Both the position numbers and the translations under genes were made by a program. The notes under the pieces were generated by a model. That model was not told the origin of the DNA. It did no database searches and saw only the letters and a program-made list of their open reading frames with translations. A stretch of 64,000 nt of DNA from Skeletonema tropicum (Eukaryota > Bacillariophyta > Thalassiosirophyceae > Thalassiosirales > Thalassiosiraceae), in the NCBI GenBank assembly GCA_037178625.1, contig CM074142.1:1860001-1924000 (forward strand), given 5' to 3'. This document shows positions 46,275 to 56,425 of this stretch, piece after piece. The stretch's first letter is position 1. Each line of letters begins with the position of its first letter.

Positions 46275-46303
46275 GATTAACAGTCTCGTGCTTTAACAAT
46301 AGC
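46275..46303 (+). promoter_or_regulatory. Candidate primer-binding site, tRNA-Asn anticodon arm
   Basis: The complement reads CACGAGACTGTTAATC, which has the layout of an Asn-tRNA anticodon arm: stem CGAGA, loop CTGTTAA with GTT anticodon, then TC. Priming by a tRNA cut in the anticodon region is known for Drosophila copia and Ty5 (initiator Met tRNA). Use of tRNA-Asn here is my inference. Confidence 0.5.
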
Positions 46304-46498
46304 TTCAGATACACCGAAGAATTATCTGTCAAGCCTTAGTCGTTGAGTCTTATGAGAAAATCCAACTCTCCCTGATTTAAGTGGACTCCGTTTTGCCAGG
46401 CAAACACCTAGCTTAATAGGCCTTCCTTTCATACCAAGTGGACACCCGTGATAGCTGCTCAATACAGCATAACATCTTTATCTGACGCCAATATCATC

Positions 46499-47092
46499 AT
46501 GCAGGAGGATCAACTTTCTTCTTCACGTGGCGATGTTACTGCCGATGAGGGTTTTGTAGACGCTTCTTTAGAGACCAGTGATGGTAGTCGAGATGCTAAT
46601 ATGGAATCTGATGTATTTCGCAGAGGAAGGTGGCGGAGACCGTTATCCGAGTTTTTGGATTTACATCAAGTCCTGTTTTCTACTGAAGGGATCATATCTA
46701 CACGTTTATGGATTTACGTGTCTTCTGAAGAAGTGGATATCTACCATGTGGTGGACCGTCCTTCGTTAGTAATGGGTCTCTCCTTATTAGGAAGTCAAGA
46801 GGATAAATGGTGGATTGTCACCGTGTACAGGCCTTTGTCCGCACTTAACCCGGCATCTCTCTCGATTCGATCGGTGCTTCGTCTAGTTGTCTGCTTAGGA
46901 ACCCGACATTATATTCTCGACACTTCTACATTGGGTGGAGACAAATTGATCGCAGTTATGAAATGGTGCGCGCGGCGATTTGTGACTGTATGTTGTGTAT
47001 GGTGTGTAGTGCGGCGCGGGCCCTCGGGGCCTGTTTTTTTTTTGTGCAATGTACCCGTCTATAAATTTGCTCTGCAATGCTTGTTGTTGTAA
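46499..47092 (+). CDS. Unrecognised ORF in LTR element, about 197 aa
   Basis: First ORF after the 5' LTR, starting at the ATG of MQEDQLSSSR (46499); an earlier in-frame GTG is ignored. It has an acidic N-terminus, then alternating hydrophobic segments (WIYVSSEEVDIYHVV, WWIVTVYRPL) and a Cys-rich end. I recognise no domain. The position would fit a small gag-like or accessory protein. It is weakly supported as a real gene. Confidence 0.3.
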   Translation: MQEDQLSSSRGDVTADEGFVDASLETSDGSRDANMESDVFRRGRWRRPLSEFLDLHQVLFSTEGIISTRLWIYVSSEEVDIYHVVDRPSLVMGLSLLGSQEDKWWIVTVYRPLSALNPASLSIRSVLRLVVCLGTRHYILDTSTLGGDKLIAVMKWCARRFVTVCCVWCVVRRGPSGPVFFLCNVPVYKFALQCLLL

Positions 47093-48443
47093 CATAAATG
47101 TGTCATGATGACAAAATTATTCTGTGGATTTCGTGTTGGATTTTTTTTTGCAATGTATCCGTCTATAAAGTTGCTCTGCAATGCTTGTTTAATAAAACAT
47201 TCTTATAACAGAAACGTTTTATAGTACATACTCACTTACTTACTTAGAGCCGTTCCAAGCAAAATTGCATCGTAGATGCATAAGATTTTGATAGCAGCTA
47301 TTTAACAAAAAAGTGCAGCGCGCTTTCCGAGCACAACTGCATGCATGCATGTTTTTTCGTTCGACAGTCAGTATCTAACATCATAGCCGCTACTCTCATA
47401 GCCACCACGTTGCACAAACCCTACCAATAGTAATATCCAGTGAACTATATCGCAGACAACACCCTTTGCAACTATTCAGCCGCAGGGTTTGTTTATTATT
47501 ACAACTGTCTACACCGCATAAATAAATGACTAATACATGCTACATAAATGTCATTTCTGTCTATGATGTTGCTATTTTTATCCAGCCTATTGCAATATTA
47601 TGGACAATAAATAGCCGACACTTCTTATATATAATAATGTTGATGAGTTGCGGTCTTTAGAGCCGCTCGATCCGCCGTCTACAGGCTTATTGTTGTGTTA
47701 GAGTGTCAAATTATTTATGCAATTTTGTGCACATCTTGTGTCCTTGGTATTTTGGAGGTGTGGGGGGGCTTTAATGGTCATTCCGAGCAACCAGAATCTC
47801 ACTTCATATTACCATCGGCGATGGGTAGCGGAGGGGTAGTGCCTATAGATGTTTATCATCTTCGATGGGTGCAGGGAAGGTGGTTGTTTTCATTTCAAAT
47901 CTCAATGAAGTGGATTGCAATGATATTATCTCCACCCCTACAGCAGCCGAAACGCCACACTGCTGCGAAAAAATCGCCATAATGTCGTTTAAGGGATGGG
48001 CCATCGATACCTTATGAAATATACTCATGGACTGAGATAGGCGGCCATACTAGGGGTGCCATTGTAGGCCATTGTGGTGGCATCTTTTTCTCTTTTTCTG
48101 CACGATCATCGATCATGCAAAAACCGAGTTGGCTTTTTGACGAAATAATTTTTATACCGATCGCGTTTTACATATTCTCAAATATATGACGTCACTTGTT
48201 CCTCTCCTAACTTCAACGTGTCAGCTTCTCTGCTGGCAGGAAGAACATGTCGCCATCGGTGACTTTTCCGCGCAGCCATTCATCGACTATCATGCTACGG
48301 AACACCACATGCAATTAGAAGAGTGCATAAATAATAATGAGTGGCTTGCGTATGACATTCCTCGCACGCAAATCAATATCTTAAATATGTGACCATTACG
48401 GACCGGCATAACCAAACCACGAACAAAATTGACCGTATAAAAT
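47093..48443. other. Internal LTR-element region without a supported gene
   Basis: It contains a 40-bp direct repeat with two mismatches (47046-47085 and 47150-47189; the first copy overlaps the end of the preceding ORF) and AATAAA-like sequences near 47190. The short open frames (for example 47695-47982 and 48186-48392) lack any recognisable feature. Confidence 0.5.
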
Positions 48444-51400
48444 ATGCACACTTCAAGAGAGAAAGCGCAGCAACAGCAACCATCCTCTTCCGACGTGAAC
48501 AGCAAGAGCGCTCGGAAGGGTGTTAGATGCTCATTTCTGTCTATTCGTCAAATAATTTACAAAGTCCAATGGCCGAAAGTGCGTGTAGGCGATCATATCT
48601 TCCGCGAAATAGTAGAATTACAATCATCGCGCAATCCATGCTTCGAACACTCTACTGATCCACATACTCTTCTGAGGCTTGTTCTTTCCTCTTGCAATAT
48701 GCGTGAACTAAAACATGTATTGTCTGAGCTAGGATGCGTAATGGATCTATATCGCACCAGACAGGAACAATTATCTATCGCTTACAATGTCATTTCCAAT
48801 CGCAACGTTACCTGTAACGGTTCAAGCTCGGCTCAGTTCTACAAATCGGATGCAGAAAGCAAAGCTGGAATAATGAATTATGGCCGTTGTGTAAATAACA
48901 GTCATAACTTGCAGTCGTTGGCTGCTCCAGAGTGTTCCAGCGTATTGTCTAATGGGTAAGTCCGAAAGTGTATTGTTAAGATGAGCTGAAATTGGAAGAA
49001 GCGTCTTATGTGATTCAGAATTTCATGTATAAGCGAAACGCTTAACACTGCGTAAAACATTACAGTCGTCGTACAGTTATTTTGACACACTGTGTTCTGG
49101 CTCAGCGTGTCAAAATAACCGTACTTGTCAAAACATCCGTGTAGCAAGTAAATAGGCATCGGTACATAAGCTTAAATACCAGTACATAGGTATGTACATA
49201 GGTTTCAGACAAAGGAGGAGACAAAGCAAGGTTGCTTACATATTTAGAAGTCTTCATGCTCCCACGTCAATTTCAGTTGTTCCAGAGTCAACGATAAATC
49301 TTTCACCAATTCATCAGATTTGCTGTTTAAGACCATAATCAATTCGACGTTACGAGAGCGTAGATGACCAAATGAATTGAAGAAGATATTGTACCGTGCA
49401 TCTGCATCATCATCCTCGTCGTCATTCTCGTCGTCCTCCTCTGAACCCGCATTCTCATTCTCACGGAGTTTCTTGATTGCGTCTAATGCTGCCTCTGCAA
49501 GCAGCAATGGTGTCTCGGACGAATCTTTGATATGCTTTTTACATTGATCCAATAACCAATACGCATTGTCGTGCCGTGAGTAAGGCTTGGATGCAGCTTT
49601 CTGAACCCTAAAGTATGGCGCCACATTCGGTTGTCGCAACTTATTGCCTGCAAGCTTCTTCTCCAACTTTTTCGCTTCGAAAAGGCGACACTTTGACAAG
49701 AAAATGTTTGACAAATCACTTAAATCCTGCGCAAAGTCCTCACCAAAGACCTCAGCAAAGATTTCTTCCTCAAATCCGTCAACTTCGATGGAAAGTTGCT
49801 TGTGTGGCTGAGCTGCCTCTTCTCCCTCCTCGGGAGAAGCGGGGAAGCCAGCGATAAGAGAAGGTAGTGTTCTCTGCTGCTGTGTCAAAATAACTGTAAT
49901 GTCAAAATAAGCGTGTGTCAAAATAACCGTACGACGACTGTACGTAGATTGATCGTACGAACATAGAAAGGATCGCTCATTCATCTACATTTAAGTCGCT
50001 TTTTGCTGTGTGGTATTAACCTTCCATAGAGTTCATGCCAAAAATAAAATTGTGATGTATGCAAATTTATTTTAAACTTGAACTGGTATTGTTTCTCCCA
50101 TATGAATGTCGTCATGTCAAAAACTAATCACTTATCCTTACTTATCCCTATTTTCATTTACTTCAGCAATGGCGGTGTGACAGCGGGCAACAAAAAAGAT
50201 GTTGTCGACAACAACAAGAACGAGCATGATATACCTCTTCTGCAGACAAAGCAAGGCGATTGCATCTCTCCCGCTCATGTTAGATGCACTAACTTTGAGC
50301 AGGCAGAAGCATTTGATGCATCATGCAAATCATGGAGATCATGCGATAATAATAATGATTATGACGTTGTCGAGCAGGCGAGTTCTTTGTTAAAGTTAAA
50401 GCAATCATCAAAAAATTATGACATCGAACAGCAGTGCCCTAAAGAGAGCAATGGTAGTGCCGCAACTCCAGTGAATACTCATCATCCGTCTGAAACGGAC
50501 ATACCAGCGTCTACTCCTTCTGATGAGGAGTCAGCAGTTGACCCAACTAATCTTCCGGCGTTGCTGTATCATGCTGGGGAACAACCTGCTACTGTTCGCG
50601 CATATCGCCGCTGCTCAGAAGATCGCAGTCTTGTGGGCCGCCAAACCATTCGCGATCATTTATATGATTCTCCGTCTACCAGTAGACTTCCGCGCAGCTG
50701 TCTCGACCGCCTGTTTCATGAGTCTTCTGGTTCTACCGTGAAGGATTATCCGTGTCGTAATGCTACTTCGGTTGCTAGACTGTCAGGAGAACGTGATAAT
50801 GATGGCACCAATATGGGTGTTGGTAATGTTGATAACGCCCCCTTGGAAGCAGACGATGCTGGTGTATTTCGTAGCAATAATGGCAATGCAGCTCGGCCAG
50901 TTGGAGTTGGAGAAATTCCACAGAACACAAAAGCGTCTGGAACTATTGGATCTATGTTGGGAGAGCTGTCGGAAAAGGGAATCCAACGGTGAGTGAATGT
51001 AGAAATGTATTCTTGAATTCGAAATATAGCATGGCACTGATCAATCATCCCTCTTTACACAAATTTGCAATCACTCCACTCCACCACTCCACTCAGCACG
51101 TGCCAATACCACCCTACACTCACATCTGCAACAAGGGATGCTGTACTGCCACGTTCATGCCCCTGCAAATTGCATTCGCAATCACAATACACCGCTGCCA
51201 GGGCATGGAGGCCGGGTTCGGCAAGGACGATCGATGGAATCGCATGGTGATAGATCCGTCAGATGAGCTCTGGGAGAGAAGCCAGTGCCTTGGGACAGGA
51301 TACGTTGCTACCAGCAGGGGCAAAACACTTGGTTCCAAAAATGTTATGCACCCGACGGATTGTGCCATTTATTGGACAGGGCCGAGCGTGTCTGTAGAAC

Positions 51401-51690
51401 GGTTACACAATTGCAAGACGAACCAAGATGGCCAACTCTGCAAACTCTTCAAGAAGCGGGACAAATGGGTCAAGTACCTTGACGGCAAGGCAGAAGAAAC
51501 CAAGACAAGATACAACAAAAGAAAGCTTGATGAAATGACGAAAACAACTTATCAAAAGGCAGTGAGTGGTACTTTAATAAAGAATAGAGAGGACCTGACG
51601 AACCGCATCACCGAAATCATAACCAGCCCAAACAAAAAATGGAAAGAAACGAAGAAAGAATACCAATTGCCACGCGATTATTTTGCCTAG
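48444..51690 (+). CDS. Chimeric spliced gene ending in Helitron/Pif1 helicase C-terminus
   Basis: Three exons join in frame: 48444-48955 (donor GG/GTAAGT), 50167-50988 (acceptor CTTCAG, donor CG/GTGAGT) and 51030-51690 (acceptor ATATAG), giving about 664 aa. Exons 1 and 2 encode no domain I recognise. Exon 3 carries PLQIAFAITIHRCQGMEAG and LGTGYVATSRGKTLG, the late (V-VI) motifs of the Pif1-like helicase found in Helitrons. No Walker A or B motif occurs upstream, so helicase activity is unlikely. It is most simply a fused or captured fragment. The second intron would be only 41 nt, which is short and lowers confidence. The first intron (48956-50166) contains a TIR element. Confidence 0.5.
49063..49940. 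mobile_element. 878-bp TIR element within an intron, TA target duplication
   Basis: Inverted termini CAGTCGTCGTAC(A/G)GTTATTTTGAC, about 29 bp with one mismatch, lie at 49063 and 49940 and are flanked by TA on both sides. Internal copies of GTCAAAATAA(C) near both ends form subterminal repeats. TA duplication and CAGT ends fit Tc1/mariner-like elements. No transposase is present; the inside carries one acidic ORF on the minus strand. Confidence 0.85.
49244..49984 (-). CDS. Acidic ORF carried by the 878-bp TIR element
   Basis: 246 codons with the first ATG at 49984, just outside the element. The frame reads through the terminal repeat (RRTVILTHAYFDITVILTQQQ), so the start may be artificial. 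The bulk has an acidic segment (FEEEIFAEVFGEDF), a basic-acidic stretch, a D/E-rich run near residues 182-197 and a C-terminal helix-like tail. It is not a transposase and I cannot assign a family. It could be a captured gene fragment or a protein encoded by the element. Confidence 0.4.
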   Translation of the reverse strand: MNERSFLCSYDQSTYSRRTVILTHAYFDITVILTQQQRTLPSLIAGFPASPEEGEEAAQPHKQLSIEVDGFEEEIFAEVFGEDFAQDLSDLSNIFLSKCRLFEAKKLEKKLAGNKLRQPNVAPYFRVQKAASKPYSRHDNAYWLLDQCKKHIKDSSETPLLLAEAALDAIKKLRENENAGSEEDDENDDEDDDADARYNIFFNSFGHLRSRNVELIMVLNSKSDELVKDLSLTLEQLKLTWEHEDF

Positions 51691-52197
51691 TGGACGATAC
51701 AATGCGATATTCACAACTTGCATGGAAAATAAATTTGTCTTCAAGACAAATTTATTATCAATCGCGGCAACATGACAAATTAACGACAATCAATAAAGGA
51801 TACAACAAAGGGAGAATATTTCTCGTGATGAAGAAACATGTCACCTATAATGACAATGTACCTGTATTTCTTTCTGCAAATGATGGTATCCTCGACAGAT
51901 ATAGCCAATCAATTTCTGAAAAAAGCACCTTTAAGCCAGGTACTTCTTGCTTTCTACGTAGGAACAAATACAAATCCTACAGCGGTATGGTCTACAGAGC
52001 CTCTACGTGTCCACCAGGTAAACTTTCTCACTAAACAGCTACTATACTGATTCCTACCAAGATCCCTGTAGAAAAAAGTTTGGAAAAAAATGGAGAATTT
52101 GTGACCATAAGGGGTTGGGCACCTCCCGGCCCCGTTATCGACACTTCACTGCGCTTGTTTCGACCCGGGGCCCCGAGGGCCGATTATTCTTCGCATC
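51691..52197 (+). other. Spacer with 29-bp near-perfect palindrome
   Basis: 14-bp arms (AATAAATTTGTCTT and its complement) at 51728-51741 and 51743-51756 lie 38 bp after the helicase-fragment stop codon. An open frame at 51639-52034 has no recognisable content. Near 52150 is GGGGCCCCGAGGGCC, whose inverted form also occurs near 47014. Confidence 0.55.
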
Positions 52198-54708
52198 ATG
52201 GATCCTTCGGAATTCAGTACTTTGGTAACTCCTTCTGGTGTTAATACCAACCTATATCCATCTATGGATACACGTCCTATCGGTGTTATAGTTTGTCTTC
52301 GACAACATGACCTCAGCGCCCTTTTGATGACCCTATTCTGGAAACTCGATATTCAGTTCCTGGGCACAAGTTCTATCAAGCGACAGCATATCGATGTTGT
52401 TATCTTTGGTGAGCATCGTCACATCGCAGATCATCTACTCGATGGTACTCATGACTTCCTAGTTGTGAATAGAGGAGTGATGTTTTTCAGTTGTGAGGGA
52501 CTCATACTTACACATTATCTCTTGAGACTATGGGGAGTAATGGTAATCTTTAGTGTCGACTTTATCTGGTTGCACGATCTTTCGCAATGGACACAACATG
52601 TTCGATACTATAATCAACTTGTGACCAAGATTCATGTTGCGTGGGGAGATGTTTTGCAATCGACGTATGCATTACTCGGGAGAACGGAGACACTCTTGAC
52701 ATCTACTACAAGCATCGATGTCTTTCAAGACGAATCCAGTGGTGTTATTATCACTCACAAGTCCCAGAAGATTGATCGTTGCATGATACTTGCTCACAGT
52801 TGTCACAACTCCGATCACACATCCAACAAGATCTTGTTTATTACCATTGCTTGGTCTGTACTTGAATTACTTGTACGATATGATCCTTCGCACATTCAAG
52901 GCTATGCATTTGTTCGTGGCATGATATCTTATGTCTCTACAGCTTTAGAGCTACTGAGATATCACAAGATGATGATTGGAGAGTACTGTCCTGTGAAGAT
53001 GCGATACTTTATTAATTTAGAGTTTCTTTTGTCCTGCGAGATGAATGGGGAGCAAATTCCTTCAATTGAATATCTATCTGTGATGATACGACGTTACCAC
53101 TATCCTGCGAAGATGAGAGACTTTATTATTTCAGAGTTGATTTGGTACTACGAGTCGAATGGAATTCAGTTCTACAAGACGAAGAATGGGGAGCAAGTTC
53201 TACTCTATAAGTTGATGGACATCCAAGAAGATTCTGCCGTTGGAAGCCAAGTTGTTGTTTGTTCTCCTGCTGCGAAGATTGAATTTTACCACCATCGAGC
53301 ACAACTAGTCGATGCGGAATGCAATGCACTTGTTCTTAAGTCCTTACAAGACTTTGCTGCTCAGTTCTATTCACATGATTCTCGAGACCTTGCTGATAGG
53401 ATCTATATCGTCGTCGCTTGCAGGTTGCATCGCTTTTCGTTTGCGGAGATTACTCGAGGTCATCGACAGTATCACGTCTTGCTTCGGAACGTCATCATCA
53501 ACAACGTTTTCTTGGATCGACATCATTCTGTCATGGTTACTGCTGAGGAATATGGGGAGACATCATCATCTACTCGACTTCATCATATCATTCGTCCGAC
53601 GGAAGATACTTCCTTTTGCAAATCTTACAACATGCTTGCTTTACTCGGTACTGCCGTGAGAGAAAATATTATTCGGTCGCAGATCAGTGATGGAAACTCT
53701 GCTATCTTCTCGGCTCAATTTGGATATGGTAATATTTTGATGGTTGAGTATGGTGCTATTTTGGTAAGTATCGACAGTGACTCTCGTCACATGATGATTG
53801 CACGTTTTGCATCGAGGATTGTTGATAGGAAATGCAATATCTACGTTATTCGGAATCAAGTCAATTCGGTTCTTCATCCTGACCTCGTGAGTTACGAACG
53901 TCATCGTCTCGGTCTCAATCATGGGGAGCGCAGCAAAGGTGCAGCTATTCAAGGACTTATGGATGCATCACGCACTAATTACCACGAAATCATCGTCGGA
54001 AGCAGAACTATCACCCGATGCAATCGGCTCTATGGTGGATTCTTTGTCGATATCTTTGTGTGTGGCTTCAGGTTCTTTGTTAGAAGTCCCGAGAGAGGGT
54101 TCTCTTCAAGTGTTCGCATTTTTGATGAATACGATCAACTTCATTACCAAGTCGCGGATGACCATATATACCTTGAAGTTCAAGTCACAAACGGCAATAG
54201 GCCCTTTGCAAACAATCACAATGCTTTATCATCCACATTTTCTATGGCCGATCTACATCTACCTAGTCCAAAGGAGGAAGAACTACTCATCCAATACCCT
54301 ACACCTACAGGACAGATCAAGGATTATCAAGACCATACACCTACAGGTCAGATCAATGATTATCAAGAGCTACTGGAAATACCAACCATTATGGAAACAA
54401 CTTCACACAATAATAAGTTTACTGCTCAGATGTTCTTTGAGATTAGCGATTACTTGTTGAAGTGGGAAGTCTGGAATACGATATACGTTTGGCTGGGGAG
54501 TGTCAACTTATGTAAGAAAGCAGATGAGCGCAACCGCAATCGTACCAGTATGTCATCAATGGTACACTACTTATGGATATTGAAGATACTCATATCCCGA
54601 TTAATGGGAATCGTCCCATTTATCTACCGCAAGTTGAACGTCGAATCTTCCGCGATCGTCGGTTCAGCAGAACTTATTTTCCCGCCATATCTTTACACAA
54701 GATACTAA
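52198..54708 (+). CDS. Unrecognised 836-aa ORF of the LTR element
   Basis: This is the largest frame of the 9.3-kb element, starting MDPSEFSTLV and ending inside the 3' LTR, so its last 69 codons are LTR-encoded. It contains an internal duplication (CPVKMRYFINLEF and YPAKMRDFIISEL, about residues 267 and 302) and a short repeat TPTGQIKDYQ / TPTGQINDYQ near the C-terminus. No RT, integrase, protease or zinc knuckle motif could be found. Position and length would suit a gag-like structural protein or an element-specific protein (inference). Its uninterrupted length with identical LTRs suggests selection or youth. Confidence 0.6.
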   Translation: MDPSEFSTLVTPSGVNTNLYPSMDTRPIGVIVCLRQHDLSALLMTLFWKLDIQFLGTSSIKRQHIDVVIFGEHRHIADHLLDGTHDFLVVNRGVMFFSCEGLILTHYLLRLWGVMVIFSVDFIWLHDLSQWTQHVRYYNQLVTKIHVAWGDVLQSTYALLGRTETLLTSTTSIDVFQDESSGVIITHKSQKIDRCMILAHSCHNSDHTSNKILFITIAWSVLELLVRYDPSHIQGYAFVRGMISYVSTALELLRYHKMMIGEYCPVKMRYFINLEFLLSCEMNGEQIPSIEYLSVMIRRYHYPAKMRDFIISELIWYYESNGIQFYKTKNGEQVLLYKLMDIQEDSAVGSQVVVCSPAAKIEFYHHRAQLVDAECNALVLKSLQDFAAQFYSHDSRDLADRIYIVVACRLHRFSFAEITRGHRQYHVLLRNVIINNVFLDRHHSVMVTAEEYGETSSSTRLHHIIRPTEDTSFCKSYNMLALLGTAVRENIIRSQISDGNSAIFSAQFGYGNILMVEYGAILVSIDSDSRHMMIARFASRIVDRKCNIYVIRNQVNSVLHPDLVSYERHRLGLNHGERSKGAAIQGLMDASRTNYHEIIVGSRTITRCNRLYGGFFVDIFVCGFRFFVRSPERGFSSSVRIFDEYDQLHYQVADDHIYLEVQVTNGNRPFANNHNALSSTFSMADLHLPSPKEEELLIQYPTPTGQIKDYQDHTPTGQINDYQELLEIPTIMETTSHNNKFTAQMFFEISDYLLKWEVWNTIYVWLGSVNLCKKADERNRNRTSMSSMVHYLWILKILISRLMGIVPFIYRKLNVESSAIVGSAELIFPPYLYTRY
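54491..54500 (+). other. Polypurine tract of the 9.3-kb element
   Basis: GGCTGGGGAG immediately precedes the TGTCAAC start of the right LTR, the position expected for a plus-strand primer. Confidence 0.6.
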
Positions 54709-55036
54709 ATCCAATGACCATGGCGCTCACAACACAATAATAATAAGAATAATGAAATAGTAATAACTACGTTGGAATACATCCGCTGCCTCAAGGCACA
54801 TGTACTACATCAATACTTCGATAGTCGAGTAGGACGCACAACAGCAGAGCTTCAGTGCTTCGTGTCCGGCTTAAGATAGAATTAGACGTCTCAACACTGC
54901 CTTCGTTTCCTGGTACTCTACGATCCTCCTCACAAGTCCACCGATCTCGCTCCGATCCGTGTATCCGCCTGAATGTTTGCTTAGATTATCCCGACTCTGT
55001 TTGACGGTCTTATGACAGATAATTCTCAACTTGAGA
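54501..55036 (+). repeat. 3' LTR of the 9.3-kb element
   Basis: Identical to 45739-46274. It is followed by TTTTA, the second copy of the target duplication. Confidence 0.9.
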
Positions 55037-55328
55037 TTTTAGACGTCCTGCTCAGCTACATAGCGCAGCGGTAGGGCCCACATCAGCACTACCCAATGTA
55101 GATCATAGTAGAGGTATGTTAGTAGATAAAATTTATGAGCTTGATGAAGGCTGATACTAGTAAGCCTTCTGATAGGTTGGTCAAAGAAATCTGTGAATTT
55201 GGGCCGATTTTGGAGGCTACTCGTCCCACACTGTGGTGCACATCTCATGTGTTCGAACAGGAGATATCTTGCAAAAGTTGGTCAGTAAGTTGAGCGGGCA
55301 CAGCCCACCAACAATTGAGATGCCTGTC
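55037..55328. other. Short flank right of the LTR element
   Basis: No gene or structured repeat is recognised. Before the LTR element inserted, this sequence was continuous with 45600-45738. Confidence 0.5.
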
Positions 55329-55479
55329 TCACTGATATGCCAATTTTATACCTTGAGAAGAGCTTTCAAGGGAAAGCAAAATGAGGGGGATTAGTTGGGC
55401 GAGATCAGGGGGATTAAAGGTCTGTCCTTCACACAAAGGGCAGGAGGAGGAAAAAGATAGGAGAGAGGCAGAAGAGGAC

Positions 55480-56425
55480 ACGTGCATACTACACTTGTTG
55501 TTAAGGAGAGGATTGAACAGACTCGGCTGCCACTGATGGAGATGGGCTTTCGGTACGCATCCGTTTGTTGTTGGTGTTGCGTGGAGATTCGACTGGATCG
55601 GAACCAGTGAGGCAAAGTTGGACAAGCATTGACTCGATTTTAGATAGTGACAGGACATAGTGTCCATTTTCCGCGACATAGCCTTCAGTTCACCATCTTG
55701 CTTCTTACTTCTATCAGCTTGATGCATGACAGCGGTTTGCAACAGTTCGATATTCCGCTCCTGTCGCTCCTGCTCGGTTAGATCCACAGCTCCCATATTC
55801 TTAGCATTTGCAGCTATAAACCTTGCCCTTACAAGTTCTCCCCACTCCTGCAAAGTGTCTCCTCGGATACTATTGGAAATAGCCGCTCTCTGTATGGCTA
55901 ATATAATGGGAGATCCATCGCCAAGCTCCTTTGACACATCTTTGAAGTACATGAGAAGGGATGCCACCATTGCATCGCGGAAGCCTTTCAACTCATTATT
56001 TAACATGGGTACCGACGATGATACGAAGAGGCTTTTGCAGAAACTCTCCACCTGCGCTGAATTCTCCTCTGTCTTGAATGCTTTGATTATTGGAGAAGCA
56101 ACCTTTTGCCTTGGATCGTGCCATCCAGCTAGGGCTTTCCCTGCCATCACAATGTTCAGTCTCTTTGTGAAGTAGTGGAATGCTAGGTATCACCGCTGCT
56201 TTGTCGGCGTCCTTGCTGTTGACGTTGCCGCTGCTGCTGCTGCTGTTCTTCTTGTTGTTGTTGCCGCTGTTGACGTTGCCGCCGCTGCTCTTGCAGAATC
56301 ACCCGTTGCCGGGCGGCGGCAGCGGCAAATCGTGCGGGGTCACCGGCATAAGGATTATTTGCTGACTGATTGCTGCCACCGACATTGGATGCAGTGACCG
56401 ATGGAACGCAGCTCGGTAGGCACAA
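55480..56425 (-). pseudogene. Unrecognised Gln-rich protein gene, frameshifted
   Basis: The N-terminal part (56425-56183) reads NPYAGDPARFAAAAARQR, then a Gln/Arg-rich coiled stretch. In another frame, LAFHYFTKRLNIVMAGKALAGWHDPRQK leads into a helical region (EWGELVRARFIAANAKNMG) and a likely coiled coil (LLQTAVMHQADRSKK). A third frame then reads LSLSKIESMLVQLCLTGSDP followed by a basic tail (NTNNKRMRTESPSPS) ending near 55480. The sensible protein therefore needs at least two frame changes. It is either a decayed gene or a gene with unrecognised introns. I cannot name the family. Confidence 0.5.

Larger units (their letters stand above)
45739..55036 (+). mobile_element. 9.3-kb LTR element without recognisable reverse transcriptase
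   Basis: Identical 536-bp direct repeats (45739-46274 and 54501-55036; constant offset 8,762) are flanked by the 5-bp target duplication TTTTA (45734-45738 and 55037-55041). A purine tract (GGCTGGGGAG) abuts the right LTR and a candidate primer site follows the left LTR, so the element reads on the plus strand. LTR ends are TG..GA, not TG..CA. Identical LTRs indicate recent insertion. No protease, integrase, RT or RNase H motif was found in the internal ORFs, so it is probably mobilised in trans. The insides include a chimeric spliced gene, a nested TIR element and an 836-aa ORF. Confidence 0.85.
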
